A program made the translations under genes and the position numbers. DNA of 6,934 bases from Bacteroidota bacterium. Lineage in GTDB: Bacteria; Bacteroidota; Bacteroidia; Bacteroidales; Paludibacteraceae. A model generated the notes under the pieces. The model was not told the origin of the DNA and did not search any database. It saw only the letters and a program-made list of their open reading frames with translations. Positions 1 through 5,929 of this stretch are shown here, one piece after another. Position 1 is the stretch's first letter. Each line of letters opens with the position of its first letter. The stretch spans positions 1 to 6,934 of the forward strand of contig JAKLIM010000198.1 in NCBI GenBank assembly GCA_022709605.1. Direction: 5' to 3'.

Positions 1-300
1 GGTGTACAACAACCCTATGAGATAAATGTTATTTCGGGAATCGAAGACATTTATGGTATTGATTTGCTAATGGCCTACCCAAATCCGGCAGTAAATTTTC
101 TGACATTAAAAATTGAAAACAACGAATTATCGTCCTTTTCGTATCAGTTGTACAACATCAGCGGTTCTATGATTCGCAATGCGAAAGTTACAAGCATCGA
201 AACCACCATCAGCATGTCTGATCTTACTCCGTCAACTTATTTTTTAAGAATATTAGTTGATAATAAAGAAGTAAAAACGTTCAAAATCATTAAAAATTAA
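1..300 (+). CDS. C-terminal end of a T9SS type A sorted protein (5' truncated by window edge)
   Basis: The frame is open from base 1 to the TAA at 298-300, giving 99 residues; the true start lies off the left edge. Visible residues open with GVQQPYEINVISGIED, then a classic T9SS type A sorting module: a YPNPAVNFLTLKI strand, a YQLYNISGSMI strand, an ISMSDLTPSTYFLRI segment and a terminal VKTFKIIKN strand. In this family the module directs a folded cargo through the type IX secretion pore, after which it is normally cleaved and the cargo attached to the cell surface or released. An internal TTG at 64 is open but is not a believable start, because homologous sequence continues upstream of it. 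The cargo part is not visible, so the protein's job is unknown. The next gene starts 5 nt after the stop, which indicates one transcript. Confidence 0.88.
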   Translation, partial: GVQQPYEINVISGIEDIYGIDLLMAYPNPAVNFLTLKIENNELSSFSYQLYNISGSMIRNAKVTSIETTISMSDLTPSTYFLRILVDNKEVKTFKIIKN

Positions 301-305
301 TTATC

Positions 306-1607
306 ATGAAAAAACTATTTACATTGATGGCAATAGTTTTCATTATTGCCGGTTTATCAGCACAGTCGCCCGAAAAAATGAGTTATCAGGCAGTGGTGCG
401 CGATGGTCTGAACAAACTAGTTACAAACCATGCAGTAGGCATTCGAATTAGTATTATTCGAACTTCGGCATCCGGAACAGTTGTGTATAAAGAAACCCAA
501 TCTACAACCACAAATTTAAACGGATTAGCAACCATTGAAATCGGAACCGGCACTTCAACGGATGTGTTTTCTTCCATCGACTGGTCAAAAGGACCTTACT
601 TCGTTAAAACCGAAATTGATCCATCGGGTGGATCATCTTATTCAATTACTGCCACCACTCAACTACTAAGTGTTCCCTATGCTTTGTATGCAAAAGATGT
701 ACTGAATAAACAGTGGACAGAATCAAGCACTTCTATCTATTATAACACAGGGAAAGTGGGCATTGGGACAAATCCGGGCGCTGATTTACGCCAGTTTCAG
801 GTACTCACTGCTAACAATCAGGCCATTGCCGGGGTAAACAACGGCACCTATCCAACAATTTATGCACAAAATAACGGCTCCGGACCTGCTGCCGAATTTA
901 GAAACAAAATCAAGATTGTAGATGGTACTCAAAGTGATGGTAAAGTGCTTACATCAGACGCTTCCGGAATCTCATCGTGGCAAACACCACTTTACTCCCA
1001 ATGGCAAACTAATGGTAGTAATATTTCTTTCAATACCGGCAAAGTAGGGATAGGTGTAGTTCCCGGAACAGATGCTCGCCAGCTTGAAATTCTTACTGCC
1101 AGCAGTAATGCTATATTTGCGAAAAATAACAGCGGTTCATATTATACTATTTATGCCAGAAATGAAGGTACGGGTGCGGCCGGATATTTTATCAACAACA
1201 GTGCCGGTACTTACGCTCTTTATGCGCGAAATGAGAATACAGGACCTGCAGCTTACTTCGACGGATCGCTTCAGGTTTCCGGGGGAAATAACTCCGAAAT
1301 TAACAGGAGCCAGACCGGCGCAGCTAATATTGTGCCTGTAGGTTATGGTTCGGTTGAAGCAAATGGAACTAAGAATATCGGTGGAAGCACTACCAATTTC
1401 TCGGTTACAAAAGTTGCAACCGGGGTTTACGATATCTCTCTAACCAGCGAAACTTACAGCCAAACTACCCATTGCGCCATGACCAGCCTTGGAGATCCGG
1501 GATTTATTAACTCCAACGAAGTAAGTGGTAAACTTAGAATATATACATACAATACGGCTAATGTTGCAACCGACAGGGAATTTAGTTTCGTTGTGTATAA
1601 ACCTTAA
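306..1607 (+). CDS. Secreted fibre-like repeat protein of unknown function
   Basis: The product has 433 residues. MKKLFTLMAIVFIIAGLSAQ is a signal peptide with likely cleavage near residues 18-20. Residues 25-130 (MSYQAVVRDG to SVPYALYAK) match a beta-rich N-terminal domain that I recognise from many Bacteroidota secreted proteins with tail-fibre or collagen-like bodies. Two long repeats follow, at about 136-198 and 233-295. Each has a Y/FNTGKVGIG core, a D-x-RQ-(F/L)-x-(V/I)-LTA segment and a YAxNxGxGxAAxF end; a third partial copy of that end lies at 306-318. Between the long repeats is a DGTQSDGKVLTSDASG linker like those in fibre stalks. Residues 340-433 form a compact beta-rich C-terminal domain ending FSFVVYKP, perhaps a trimerising or binding head. 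There is no T9SS sorting module, unlike the upstream gene, so its route across the outer membrane is unclear. Start choice: the ATG directly precedes the signal peptide. The function is inferred only as a surface or secreted fibre. Confidence 0.85.
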   Translation: MKKLFTLMAIVFIIAGLSAQSPEKMSYQAVVRDGLNKLVTNHAVGIRISIIRTSASGTVVYKETQSTTTNLNGLATIEIGTGTSTDVFSSIDWSKGPYFVKTEIDPSGGSSYSITATTQLLSVPYALYAKDVLNKQWTESSTSIYYNTGKVGIGTNPGADLRQFQVLTANNQAIAGVNNGTYPTIYAQNNGSGPAAEFRNKIKIVDGTQSDGKVLTSDASGISSWQTPLYSQWQTNGSNISFNTGKVGIGVVPGTDARQLEILTASSNAIFAKNNSGSYYTIYARNEGTGAAGYFINNSAGTYALYARNENTGPAAYFDGSLQVSGGNNSEINRSQTGAANIVPVGYGSVEANGTKNIGGSTTNFSVTKVATGVYDISLTSETYSQTTHCAMTSLGDPGFINSNEVSGKLRIYTYNTANVATDREFSFVVYKP

Positions 1608-1697
1608 TATCAAGTACTTAAATAATTTATTTATCAATAAAACTTATCAAAACAATAGAATTCAGGGCAAGTATAATCAATTCAGTTTATAAATGAG

Positions 1698-1724
1698 AAA
1701 GGCGGAACACAATGTTCCGCCTTT
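1698..1724. terminator. Bidirectional intrinsic terminator between convergent genes
   Basis: A perfect 12-bp stem, AAAGGCGGAACA (1698-1709) with TGTTCCGCCTTT (1713-1724), encloses a 3-nt loop CAA. On the plus strand it runs into TTTTCTGTTTTCTAATTT; on the minus strand it is followed by TTTCTCATTTATAAA. It sits about 90 nt after the stop of the fibre-like gene and about 33 nt after the stop of the convergent minus-strand gene, so it can serve both. Confidence 0.9.
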
Positions 1725-1757
1725 TCTGTTTTCTAATTTAAAATTTTAATTATAAAA

Positions 1758-3653
1758 TCAGATTATAACTTTCAATGTATTATTATTGAGTTTGATCAGG
1801 TAAATACCACGATTCAATTTAATGGCAGTGGTACCAACACCAGCATTCATCTGTTTAACCAGCTGACCAGAAGTGTTAAATACATTGAGCACATCACCTG
1901 CATTTGTACCATTAACAATCGCTTCGCCTCCCGAAACAGATACAAAATAAGTAGATTTTGTATTATTTAAACCGGTTGGTGTATCTGAAGAACCTGTTAC
2001 GAATGGCGAGAATGTATCATAAGTCCCGGTATATGAACCAGCTGACAATGTTGCCAGTTTATTTACATAATCACCACCTTCATAATGACCGATAATATTA
2101 AATGGACCAGTAGCAGTAATATCAGAAGGCTTCATAGTAATAACCGTTGGCGAAGGTGCAGGCAAAGTTGGAGTAATGTTCCATTCTTTTGGGTTATACT
2201 GATAACCCGGAGCAGGCGTACCCGTGAGTGTTGAACTTACTCTGGCTGAAAATTCAGTTGGAACCAATGGTGTTATTGTTACAGGATCGTAACTGGTTAA
2301 AGTACCAATAGGGAAAAGACCTGCAATTGGACCCGAAGCAGGAACTACCGTTTGAATAAGGCTTCCTGTTCCATTGGTAACTATATGTCCAATAACTTCA
2401 GGTGCCGGATTAAGAATAATTTGATTTACGGGGCTTAACAATGTAAGATTATTATCTCCCAAAATCAGATTGCCTAACATTAATGCCAATGCACCATTTA
2501 CCGAAACAGATCCACTTAAAGTAACTCCTTCAGCATTCCCAATAACTAAGTTTTCATAAGTAGCAGGGGTAGCAGGCATGGTAATGGGTGCTGTTCCATA
2601 ATATTCTACCATTGAACCAGTAGTTTGCGTAATCCCAACCGGGAAATTTCCATCCATAAGTCTAATCTTACCTGTAGAACCAATCGTGGTTGAGCCTGCA
2701 ATCGTTCTTGTTGATGACAAACCACAATCAAATATACCATTGATGGTAGATGTTGTTGCTGCTCCAAGATTAAATGTAACTGCAGAATTAAAATTAATTG
2801 CTCCACCGTTGGCTACATTTAAAACACCAGTACTTGTTGCTGCAGGCATTAAAAGATTACCTCCACAATTTAAAGTACCCTGACTTCCAATATTTATTGT
2901 TGAAGTTTTACTGCTAGCATTTAAAAGATTAATATGCGCATTCGTTCCCGTTGTTAAAGTTCCATTAACATTTAAAGTAATATTTAAACCAGTAGCAGGT
3001 GTTGAGGATCCACTTGTTCCTATTGCTATATACGAAAGGGTAGCCGTAGTTACAGTTTTCCCTATATTTACTGTGAACGTTACATTATCAATACCATTAC
3101 AATATATTGATGAACCACCAGTACCAGAAGTGCCTGCATAAGTAACCAACGCATCCGCATCAAAAACCAAAATTGGACTAATTAAAGTTGATAAATGTTG
3201 GATGCGGTTAATGCCATATGAGCCTGCACCTGTTAATGTTAAATTTGCGCTATAAGGTGCTAAACAGAGTCCATCATTCGAACCTCCAAAAATGCCGTTA
3301 TTTGTAACAGTAGATCCATAAACTCTAATATATCTATTTGTTGTATTTGCTACATTACACCACAATTTTCCACCGCTTTCAATGGTCAAATTATTACATA
3401 CTTTAGCAGAAACATCAAAAACAACAGTATGCCCATTTAATATCCAAACATTTGTTGATGAAGTTGTTGCTGCTGTAGCAGCAGTAGCACCCACCCAAGT
3501 CCCAGCAGTTACACAAACTACCCAAGTTCCATTTGCAGTCCAGTTACCTGAAGCGGCAGATCCATAATCACCCACTGCTTGACCCCAGGCAGTAGCACTT
3601 GCCATCAATAGACAAAGTGAAAGTACAACAGAAAAAAGTCGATTTCTTTTCAT
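1758..3653 (-). CDS. Large secreted beta-helix-type surface protein with variant T9SS C-terminal tail
   Basis: The product has 631 residues. An N-terminal signal peptide (MKRNRLFSVVLSLCLLMASA..WGQ) has likely cleavage near residues 24-26. Residues 36-130 carry the GNWTANGTW and VWILNGHTVVF / CNNLTIESGGKL pattern that starts many Bacteroidota parallel beta-helix adhesin-like proteins. Residues 130-400 are Gly/Thr/Asn-rich with recurring short strand-turn units such as LNVNGTLTTG, INIGSQGTLNCGGN, LNVANGGAINF and NGALALMLGNLILGDNNLTL, as expected of a solenoid. Residues 420-520 (HIVTNGTGSLIQTV, FPIGTLTSYDPVTI, KEWNI) form a beta-sandwich-like segment common in T9SS cargo. The last ~64 residues (GEAIVNGTNAGDVLNVFN, GQLVKQ, IKLNRGIYLIKL, LKVII) resemble a T9SS type A or DUF6383-like tail but lack the YPNP opening. 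Residues 48-66 are Ala/Thr-rich. No catalytic motif is visible. The likely role is a surface or secreted structural or adhesive protein; the ligand is unknown. Confidence 0.85.
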   Translation of the reverse strand: MKRNRLFSVVLSLCLLMASATAWGQAVGDYGSAASGNWTANGTWVVCVTAGTWVGATAATAATTSSTNVWILNGHTVVFDVSAKVCNNLTIESGGKLWCNVANTTNRYIRVYGSTVTNNGIFGGSNDGLCLAPYSANLTLTGAGSYGINRIQHLSTLISPILVFDADALVTYAGTSGTGGSSIYCNGIDNVTFTVNIGKTVTTATLSYIAIGTSGSSTPATGLNITLNVNGTLTTGTNAHINLLNASSKTSTINIGSQGTLNCGGNLLMPAATSTGVLNVANGGAINFNSAVTFNLGAATTSTINGIFDCGLSSTRTIAGSTTIGSTGKIRLMDGNFPVGITQTTGSMVEYYGTAPITMPATPATYENLVIGNAEGVTLSGSVSVNGALALMLGNLILGDNNLTLLSPVNQIILNPAPEVIGHIVTNGTGSLIQTVVPASGPIAGLFPIGTLTSYDPVTITPLVPTEFSARVSSTLTGTPAPGYQYNPKEWNITPTLPAPSPTVITMKPSDITATGPFNIIGHYEGGDYVNKLATLSAGSYTGTYDTFSPFVTGSSDTPTGLNNTKSTYFVSVSGGEAIVNGTNAGDVLNVFNTSGQLVKQMNAGVGTTAIKLNRGIYLIKLNNNTLKVII

Positions 3654-3700
3654 AAAAATAAATTTTTAATTGATTAACTATTTTTTTTAATAAAACGCCG

Positions 3701-3728
3701 TAAATATACTGATTTAGAATTGATAAAA
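3701..3728 (-). promoter_or_regulatory. Possible Bacteroidota-type promoter for the 631-residue surface protein
   Basis: On the minus strand, TATATTTA (3708 to 3701) differs by one base from the -7 consensus TAnnTTTG and runs into CGGCG. A TTTT (3728 to 3725) lies 20 nt upstream, where a -33 TTTG would be expected. The -7-like box ends 47 nt before the start codon. The match is partial, in very AT-rich DNA. Confidence 0.35.
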
Positions 3729-4004
3729 GTATAAATTACCAACAAATTTTTAATTCATAATTATTTAATTAATGAATAGTTTAAAAAAACTGACCTTTTT
3801 AGGACTAAATATTGAAATAAAAAAATAATTAAATTTATACTGAATTCAGTGAATTGAAAAGTTAGAATGTTTCGAAATATTTGTCAGAAATAAATACACC
3901 AATATATTCAAATATCAAATTCTGCAAAAAAGGCATTTCTGATAAGGTTAGGTTTGTCTAAAATAAACATTGTTAATTACCCCGTTTCAATGTTTTCATT
4001 TTGA

Positions 4005-4045
4005 AATTTGATTATATTTGCAAATCAAATTATATTTATCAAATT
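4005..4045 (+). promoter_or_regulatory. Promoter candidate with -7 box inside an inverted repeat, plus an extra half-site
   Basis: TATATTTG at 4013-4020 is an exact match to the Bacteroidota -7 consensus TAnnTTTG; a clear -33 TTTG at the right distance is missing. The box overlaps a 9-bp inverted repeat: AATTTGATT (4005-4013) and AATCAAATT (4023-4031). A further ATCAAATT lies at 4038-4045, and ATTATATTT occurs at 4011-4019 and again at 4029-4037, an 18-bp step. A transcript starting near 4027 would have a leader of roughly 115 nt before the ATG at 4142. The repeats could form an operator, but such words arise easily in AT-rich DNA. Confidence 0.4.
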
Positions 4046-4141
4046 AGAATAACATAATTGCATTAAGGGTTATAATTATTTCATTCACAGACTATCATTA
4101 TTCGAAACAAAAAATCATACATTATAAAAATTAATTGACAC

Positions 4142-4798
4142 ATGAAAAGCACTTTATTGATTAAAATCTCACTTTCAATTCTGTTAATTTGTAGCGCAAC
4201 GAATTTAGTTTCGCAAAATATTAATGATAACGAATTTTGGTTTCCGGGCACTTCTAAAGCAATTTCGATTGTTGAGAACTTACCCTCCGATATGGTTTAT
4301 TTGATTTACAATAACACAAATACAAGTGAAAGAAACAGCAATTTCAATGTAAGTTGCGACGATAAAGTGCTAATGCTTAACAACAAAGCTTTAACGATTT
4401 ATGAAGGTGGAAGTGCAATGATCCAAAGTAAAAATATATCATTATTACATTCGTTGAATTCAAAATCGGATATGATTGGTTATTACAAGTGGCAAACCGG
4501 CAATCGCCCGAACAATTTAGGACAAAACTGGACCTACAATGGCAGTGATGGGGCGTGTTTAATTGCTCATTTATTAACTCCACACCGTTTGCAATTCAGA
4601 ATCGAAAAAACCGAACCGGCACTTAAACCGGGCGAGATATTAAAATTTGTATTGTATGTTGATGATAAACCCATTAAAAATCAATTGTATAATTTAACTT
4701 CCATTGATGTGTATGGATCGAGAATTGCCATTGCATTTGCCGACGAAACTTCAAAAAATACGTTCAAGGTGTATGGTTCTTACTTTTTTTATGAATAA
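4142..4798 (+). CDS. Secreted protein of unknown function (218 residues)
   Basis: I do not recognise a family. The N-terminus MKSTLLIKISLSILLICSATNLVSQ is a signal peptide with cleavage likely around residues 23-25, leaving a mature protein of about 193 residues. Cys18 lies within the hydrophobic core and is not in a lipobox, so a soluble periplasmic or exported product is more likely than a lipoprotein. The mature part starts NINDNEFWFPGTSKAISIV and has two cysteines, Cys72 and Cys139, which could form a disulphide. It is rich in Asn, Ser and Tyr, with alternating hydrophobic stretches (MVYLIYNN, ALTIYEGG, LQFRIEK, ILKFVLYVDD, RIAIAFAD, FKVYGSYFFYE) suggesting a mostly beta fold. A WQTGNRPNNLGQNWTYNG segment (117-134) is loop-like. 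There is no T9SS tail. It is preceded by a long AT-rich region and followed by a lipoprotein gene 159 bp downstream. Confidence 0.78.
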   Translation: MKSTLLIKISLSILLICSATNLVSQNINDNEFWFPGTSKAISIVENLPSDMVYLIYNNTNTSERNSNFNVSCDDKVLMLNNKALTIYEGGSAMIQSKNISLLHSLNSKSDMIGYYKWQTGNRPNNLGQNWTYNGSDGACLIAHLLTPHRLQFRIEKTEPALKPGEILKFVLYVDDKPIKNQLYNLTSIDVYGSRIAIAFADETSKNTFKVYGSYFFYE

Positions 4799-4841
4799 CG
4801 CATCAATAAAAAAAGAAAAATAAAAAATAGATAAATAAGAA

Positions 4842-4859
4842 TCCCGATAACTATCGGGA
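4842..4859. repeat. Short palindrome between two envelope genes; possible terminator
   Basis: TCCCGATA (4842-4849) pairs exactly with TATCGGGA (4852-4859) around a central AC. The inner A-T pairs would probably open to give a TCCCGA/TCGGGA stem with a 6-nt loop. Plus-strand sequence after it (GAAAATCAG) has no T-tract, while on the minus strand it is followed by a T-rich run. It is therefore a poor plus-strand terminator and may be a transcript-stabilising hairpin or a dispersed intergenic palindrome. Confidence 0.5.
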
Positions 4860-4878
4860 GAAAATCAGTACTTATTAA

Positions 4879-4886
4879 TAATTTTG
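4879..4886 (+). promoter_or_regulatory. Possible -7 box for the 259-residue lipoprotein gene
   Basis: TAATTTTG matches the Bacteroidota -7 consensus TAnnTTTG and lies 71 nt before the ATG at 4958. No TTTG is found at the -33 distance, so support rests on a single short box plus its position after the 4842-4859 hairpin. Confidence 0.25.
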
Positions 4887-4957
4887 GAAGTTCATCCCAA
4901 TAAAAAATCTTTTTCCACGACATTCTTTTTATTAACTAAACATTAAAATAAATAATT

Positions 4958-5737
4958 ATGAAAAAACATCGAATTATCTATCTTTACACCGTTTGCATTA
5001 TTATTGCTTTTCAGGCTTGTAACCCCAAATATGTGCCCAATGTAATAAATACACCTATGTTTACTGAAGCAGGCGAGGTGAATGTGGCGGTTAACTTTGG
5101 CGAGTCAGGCTTTGACCCTCAACTATCTGCCTCATTAACTGATCATTTTGGAATCATGCTTAATGGCAGTTTATCCAAACAAACGGATTACTCCCTCAAC
5201 GCCTCAAGTCATAGATTTTTGGAATTTGGGGCAGGTTATTATACAAAATCAAATACATTTGCCCGATTTGAAGTGTATGGTGGCTATGGATTTGGAAATT
5301 TCAAAGCTCAACATTATTTTACGCCTATTTATAACGACTCTCCGAGTTATCTGATTAAATCGGATGTAAATTGTAATCGCTTTTTTATTCAACCCGGATT
5401 TGGAATAATAACAGATTATGTAGAACTAAGCTTGGCATCACGGTTTGTAAACGTAAATTATTTGAGCGGCCCTGATTCCGATAACGGCTTAAGAGGTGTT
5501 CCTTTTTTCTTTGTAGAACCCGCTTTGACCCTGAAAGCCGGTAGCAAATACATCAAAGGTGTATTACAAGTAGGCACTTCGCTGTTACTGAATTATAATT
5601 ACGTGGGTTATGAATATGATCCTTTTATCTTATCGTTAGGATTACAGGTCAAATTTGATACTTTTGCCCGCAAACATAGAAAACCCAATTACAATCCTGA
5701 ATTTGAAGAGACAGATTTAAATTCATATAATTTATAA
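4958..5737 (+). CDS. Predicted lipoprotein with outer-membrane beta-barrel-like sequence
   Basis: The product has 259 residues. The N-terminus MKKHRIIYLYTVCIIIAFQAC has basic residues, a hydrophobic core and a lipobox-like AFQAC ending at Cys21, so signal peptidase II processing and lipidation at Cys21 are expected. The following PKYVPNVINTPMFTEAGEVNVAV segment resembles the start of a Bacteroidota group of small barrel-like proteins. The rest alternates amphipathic beta strands with aromatic girdles: PQLSASLTDHFGIMLNGSL, FLEFGAGYYT, FARFEVYGGYGFGNF, FFIQPGFGIITDYVELSLASRF, FFFVEPALTLKAG, GVLQVGTSLLLNY and PFILSLGLQVKFD. A hydrophilic tail of about 25 residues follows the last strand. About 8 strands would suit a small outer-membrane barrel, but a lipid anchor combined with a barrel is not the usual arrangement; the protein could instead be a lipid-anchored beta sandwich. 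The function is unknown. The ATG is chosen because it directly precedes the signal peptide. Confidence 0.8.
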   Translation: MKKHRIIYLYTVCIIIAFQACNPKYVPNVINTPMFTEAGEVNVAVNFGESGFDPQLSASLTDHFGIMLNGSLSKQTDYSLNASSHRFLEFGAGYYTKSNTFARFEVYGGYGFGNFKAQHYFTPIYNDSPSYLIKSDVNCNRFFIQPGFGIITDYVELSLASRFVNVNYLSGPDSDNGLRGVPFFFVEPALTLKAGSKYIKGVLQVGTSLLLNYNYVGYEYDPFILSLGLQVKFDTFARKHRKPNYNPEFEETDLNSYNL

Positions 5738-5755
5738 TTAAGCTTACATTTGAGT

Positions 5756-5864
5756 AGGTTTAAAACCTTAGAACAATTTGCATTGGGTTAAAACCCGACG
5801 CAAGGAAATCGGCCGTCGCGATGCGACTTGCTATAAGCCATATACCTTGCTAAGAGCCATGTAC
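5756..5864. repeat. Structured intergenic segment: three small hairpins and a 19-bp tandem duplication
   Basis: Read left to right: AGGTTT/AAACCT (5756-5761 with 5763-5768), GGGTT/AACCC (5785-5789 with 5792-5796), GTCGC/GCGAC (5815-5819 with 5823-5827), then two adjacent 19-nt units, CTTGCTATAAGCCATATAC (5827-5845) and CTTGCTAAGAGCCATGTAC (5846-5864), identical at 16 of 19 positions. The part around 5794-5827 is clearly more GC-rich than its surroundings. No ORF covers it. It could be a dispersed intergenic repeat or a mobile-element relic. Confidence 0.6.
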
Positions 5865-5874
5865 ATTATATAAA

Positions 5875-5906
5875 CAAAGCCCTGCAAACAGGAATGCAGG
5901 GCTTTG
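5875..5906. terminator. Bidirectional intrinsic terminator between convergent genes
   Basis: A perfect 12-bp stem pairs CAAAGCCCTGCA (5875-5886) with TGCAGGGCTTTG (5895-5906) around an 8-nt loop AACAGGAA. On the minus strand the stem is followed by TTTATATAATG; on the plus strand by TAATAATTAAAAAAG, which is weaker. The stem base lies 24 nt past the stop of the minus-strand helical-protein gene and about 137 nt past the stop of the plus-strand lipoprotein gene, so its main client is probably the minus-strand gene. Confidence 0.85.
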
Positions 5907-5929
5907 TAATAATTAAAAAAGACTGTAGA

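Larger units (their letters stand above)
3654..4141. other. AT-rich divergent intergenic region, 488 bp, no gene seen
   Basis: This region separates divergently transcribed genes (631-residue protein on minus, 218-residue protein on plus). No convincing ORF was found on either strand. It contains the minus-strand promoter-like box at 3701-3708, an exact 12-bp palindrome ACTGAATTCAGT at 3839-3850, a lone plus-strand TAnnTTTG match (TAGGTTTG, 3949-3956) without a -33 partner, and the repeat-rich promoter candidate at 4005-4045. Its length is generous compared with the other spacers in the window, so extra regulatory content or a small RNA is possible but not shown. Confidence 0.6.

Noticed and set aside
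64..300. A 78-codon ORF beginning at TTG (64) as a complete small gene
   Set aside because: The same frame is open back to base 1 and the upstream residues fit the usual region before a T9SS module, so this is the end of a longer protein.
1072..1341. An 89-codon plus-strand ORF within the fibre-like gene
   Set aside because: It lies wholly inside the fibre-like gene in another frame and has no domain or signal; it is a shadow of the repeat region.
2686..2883. Plus-strand ORF opposite the 631-residue gene, and similar ones at 3382-3567
   Set aside because: They are antisense to a strong coding frame, with Val/Ala/Pro-biased composition that mirrors the Thr/Gly-rich codons on the other strand.
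3420..3500. GCT/GCA-rich triplet run that looks like a microsatellite
   Set aside because: It is the coding sequence of the Ala/Thr-rich stretch (residues 52-66) in the 631-residue protein; units are irregular and not a perfect tandem repeat.
3839..3850. Exact 12-bp palindrome ACTGAATTCAGT as an operator
   Set aside because: It is about 190 nt from either start codon, has no adjacent promoter box, and a single 12-bp palindrome in AT-rich DNA is weak evidence.
3949..3956. TAGGTTTG as a second plus-strand promoter
   Set aside because: It matches TAnnTTTG but has no -33 partner and lies about 185 nt from the next start; the box at 4013-4020 is better placed.
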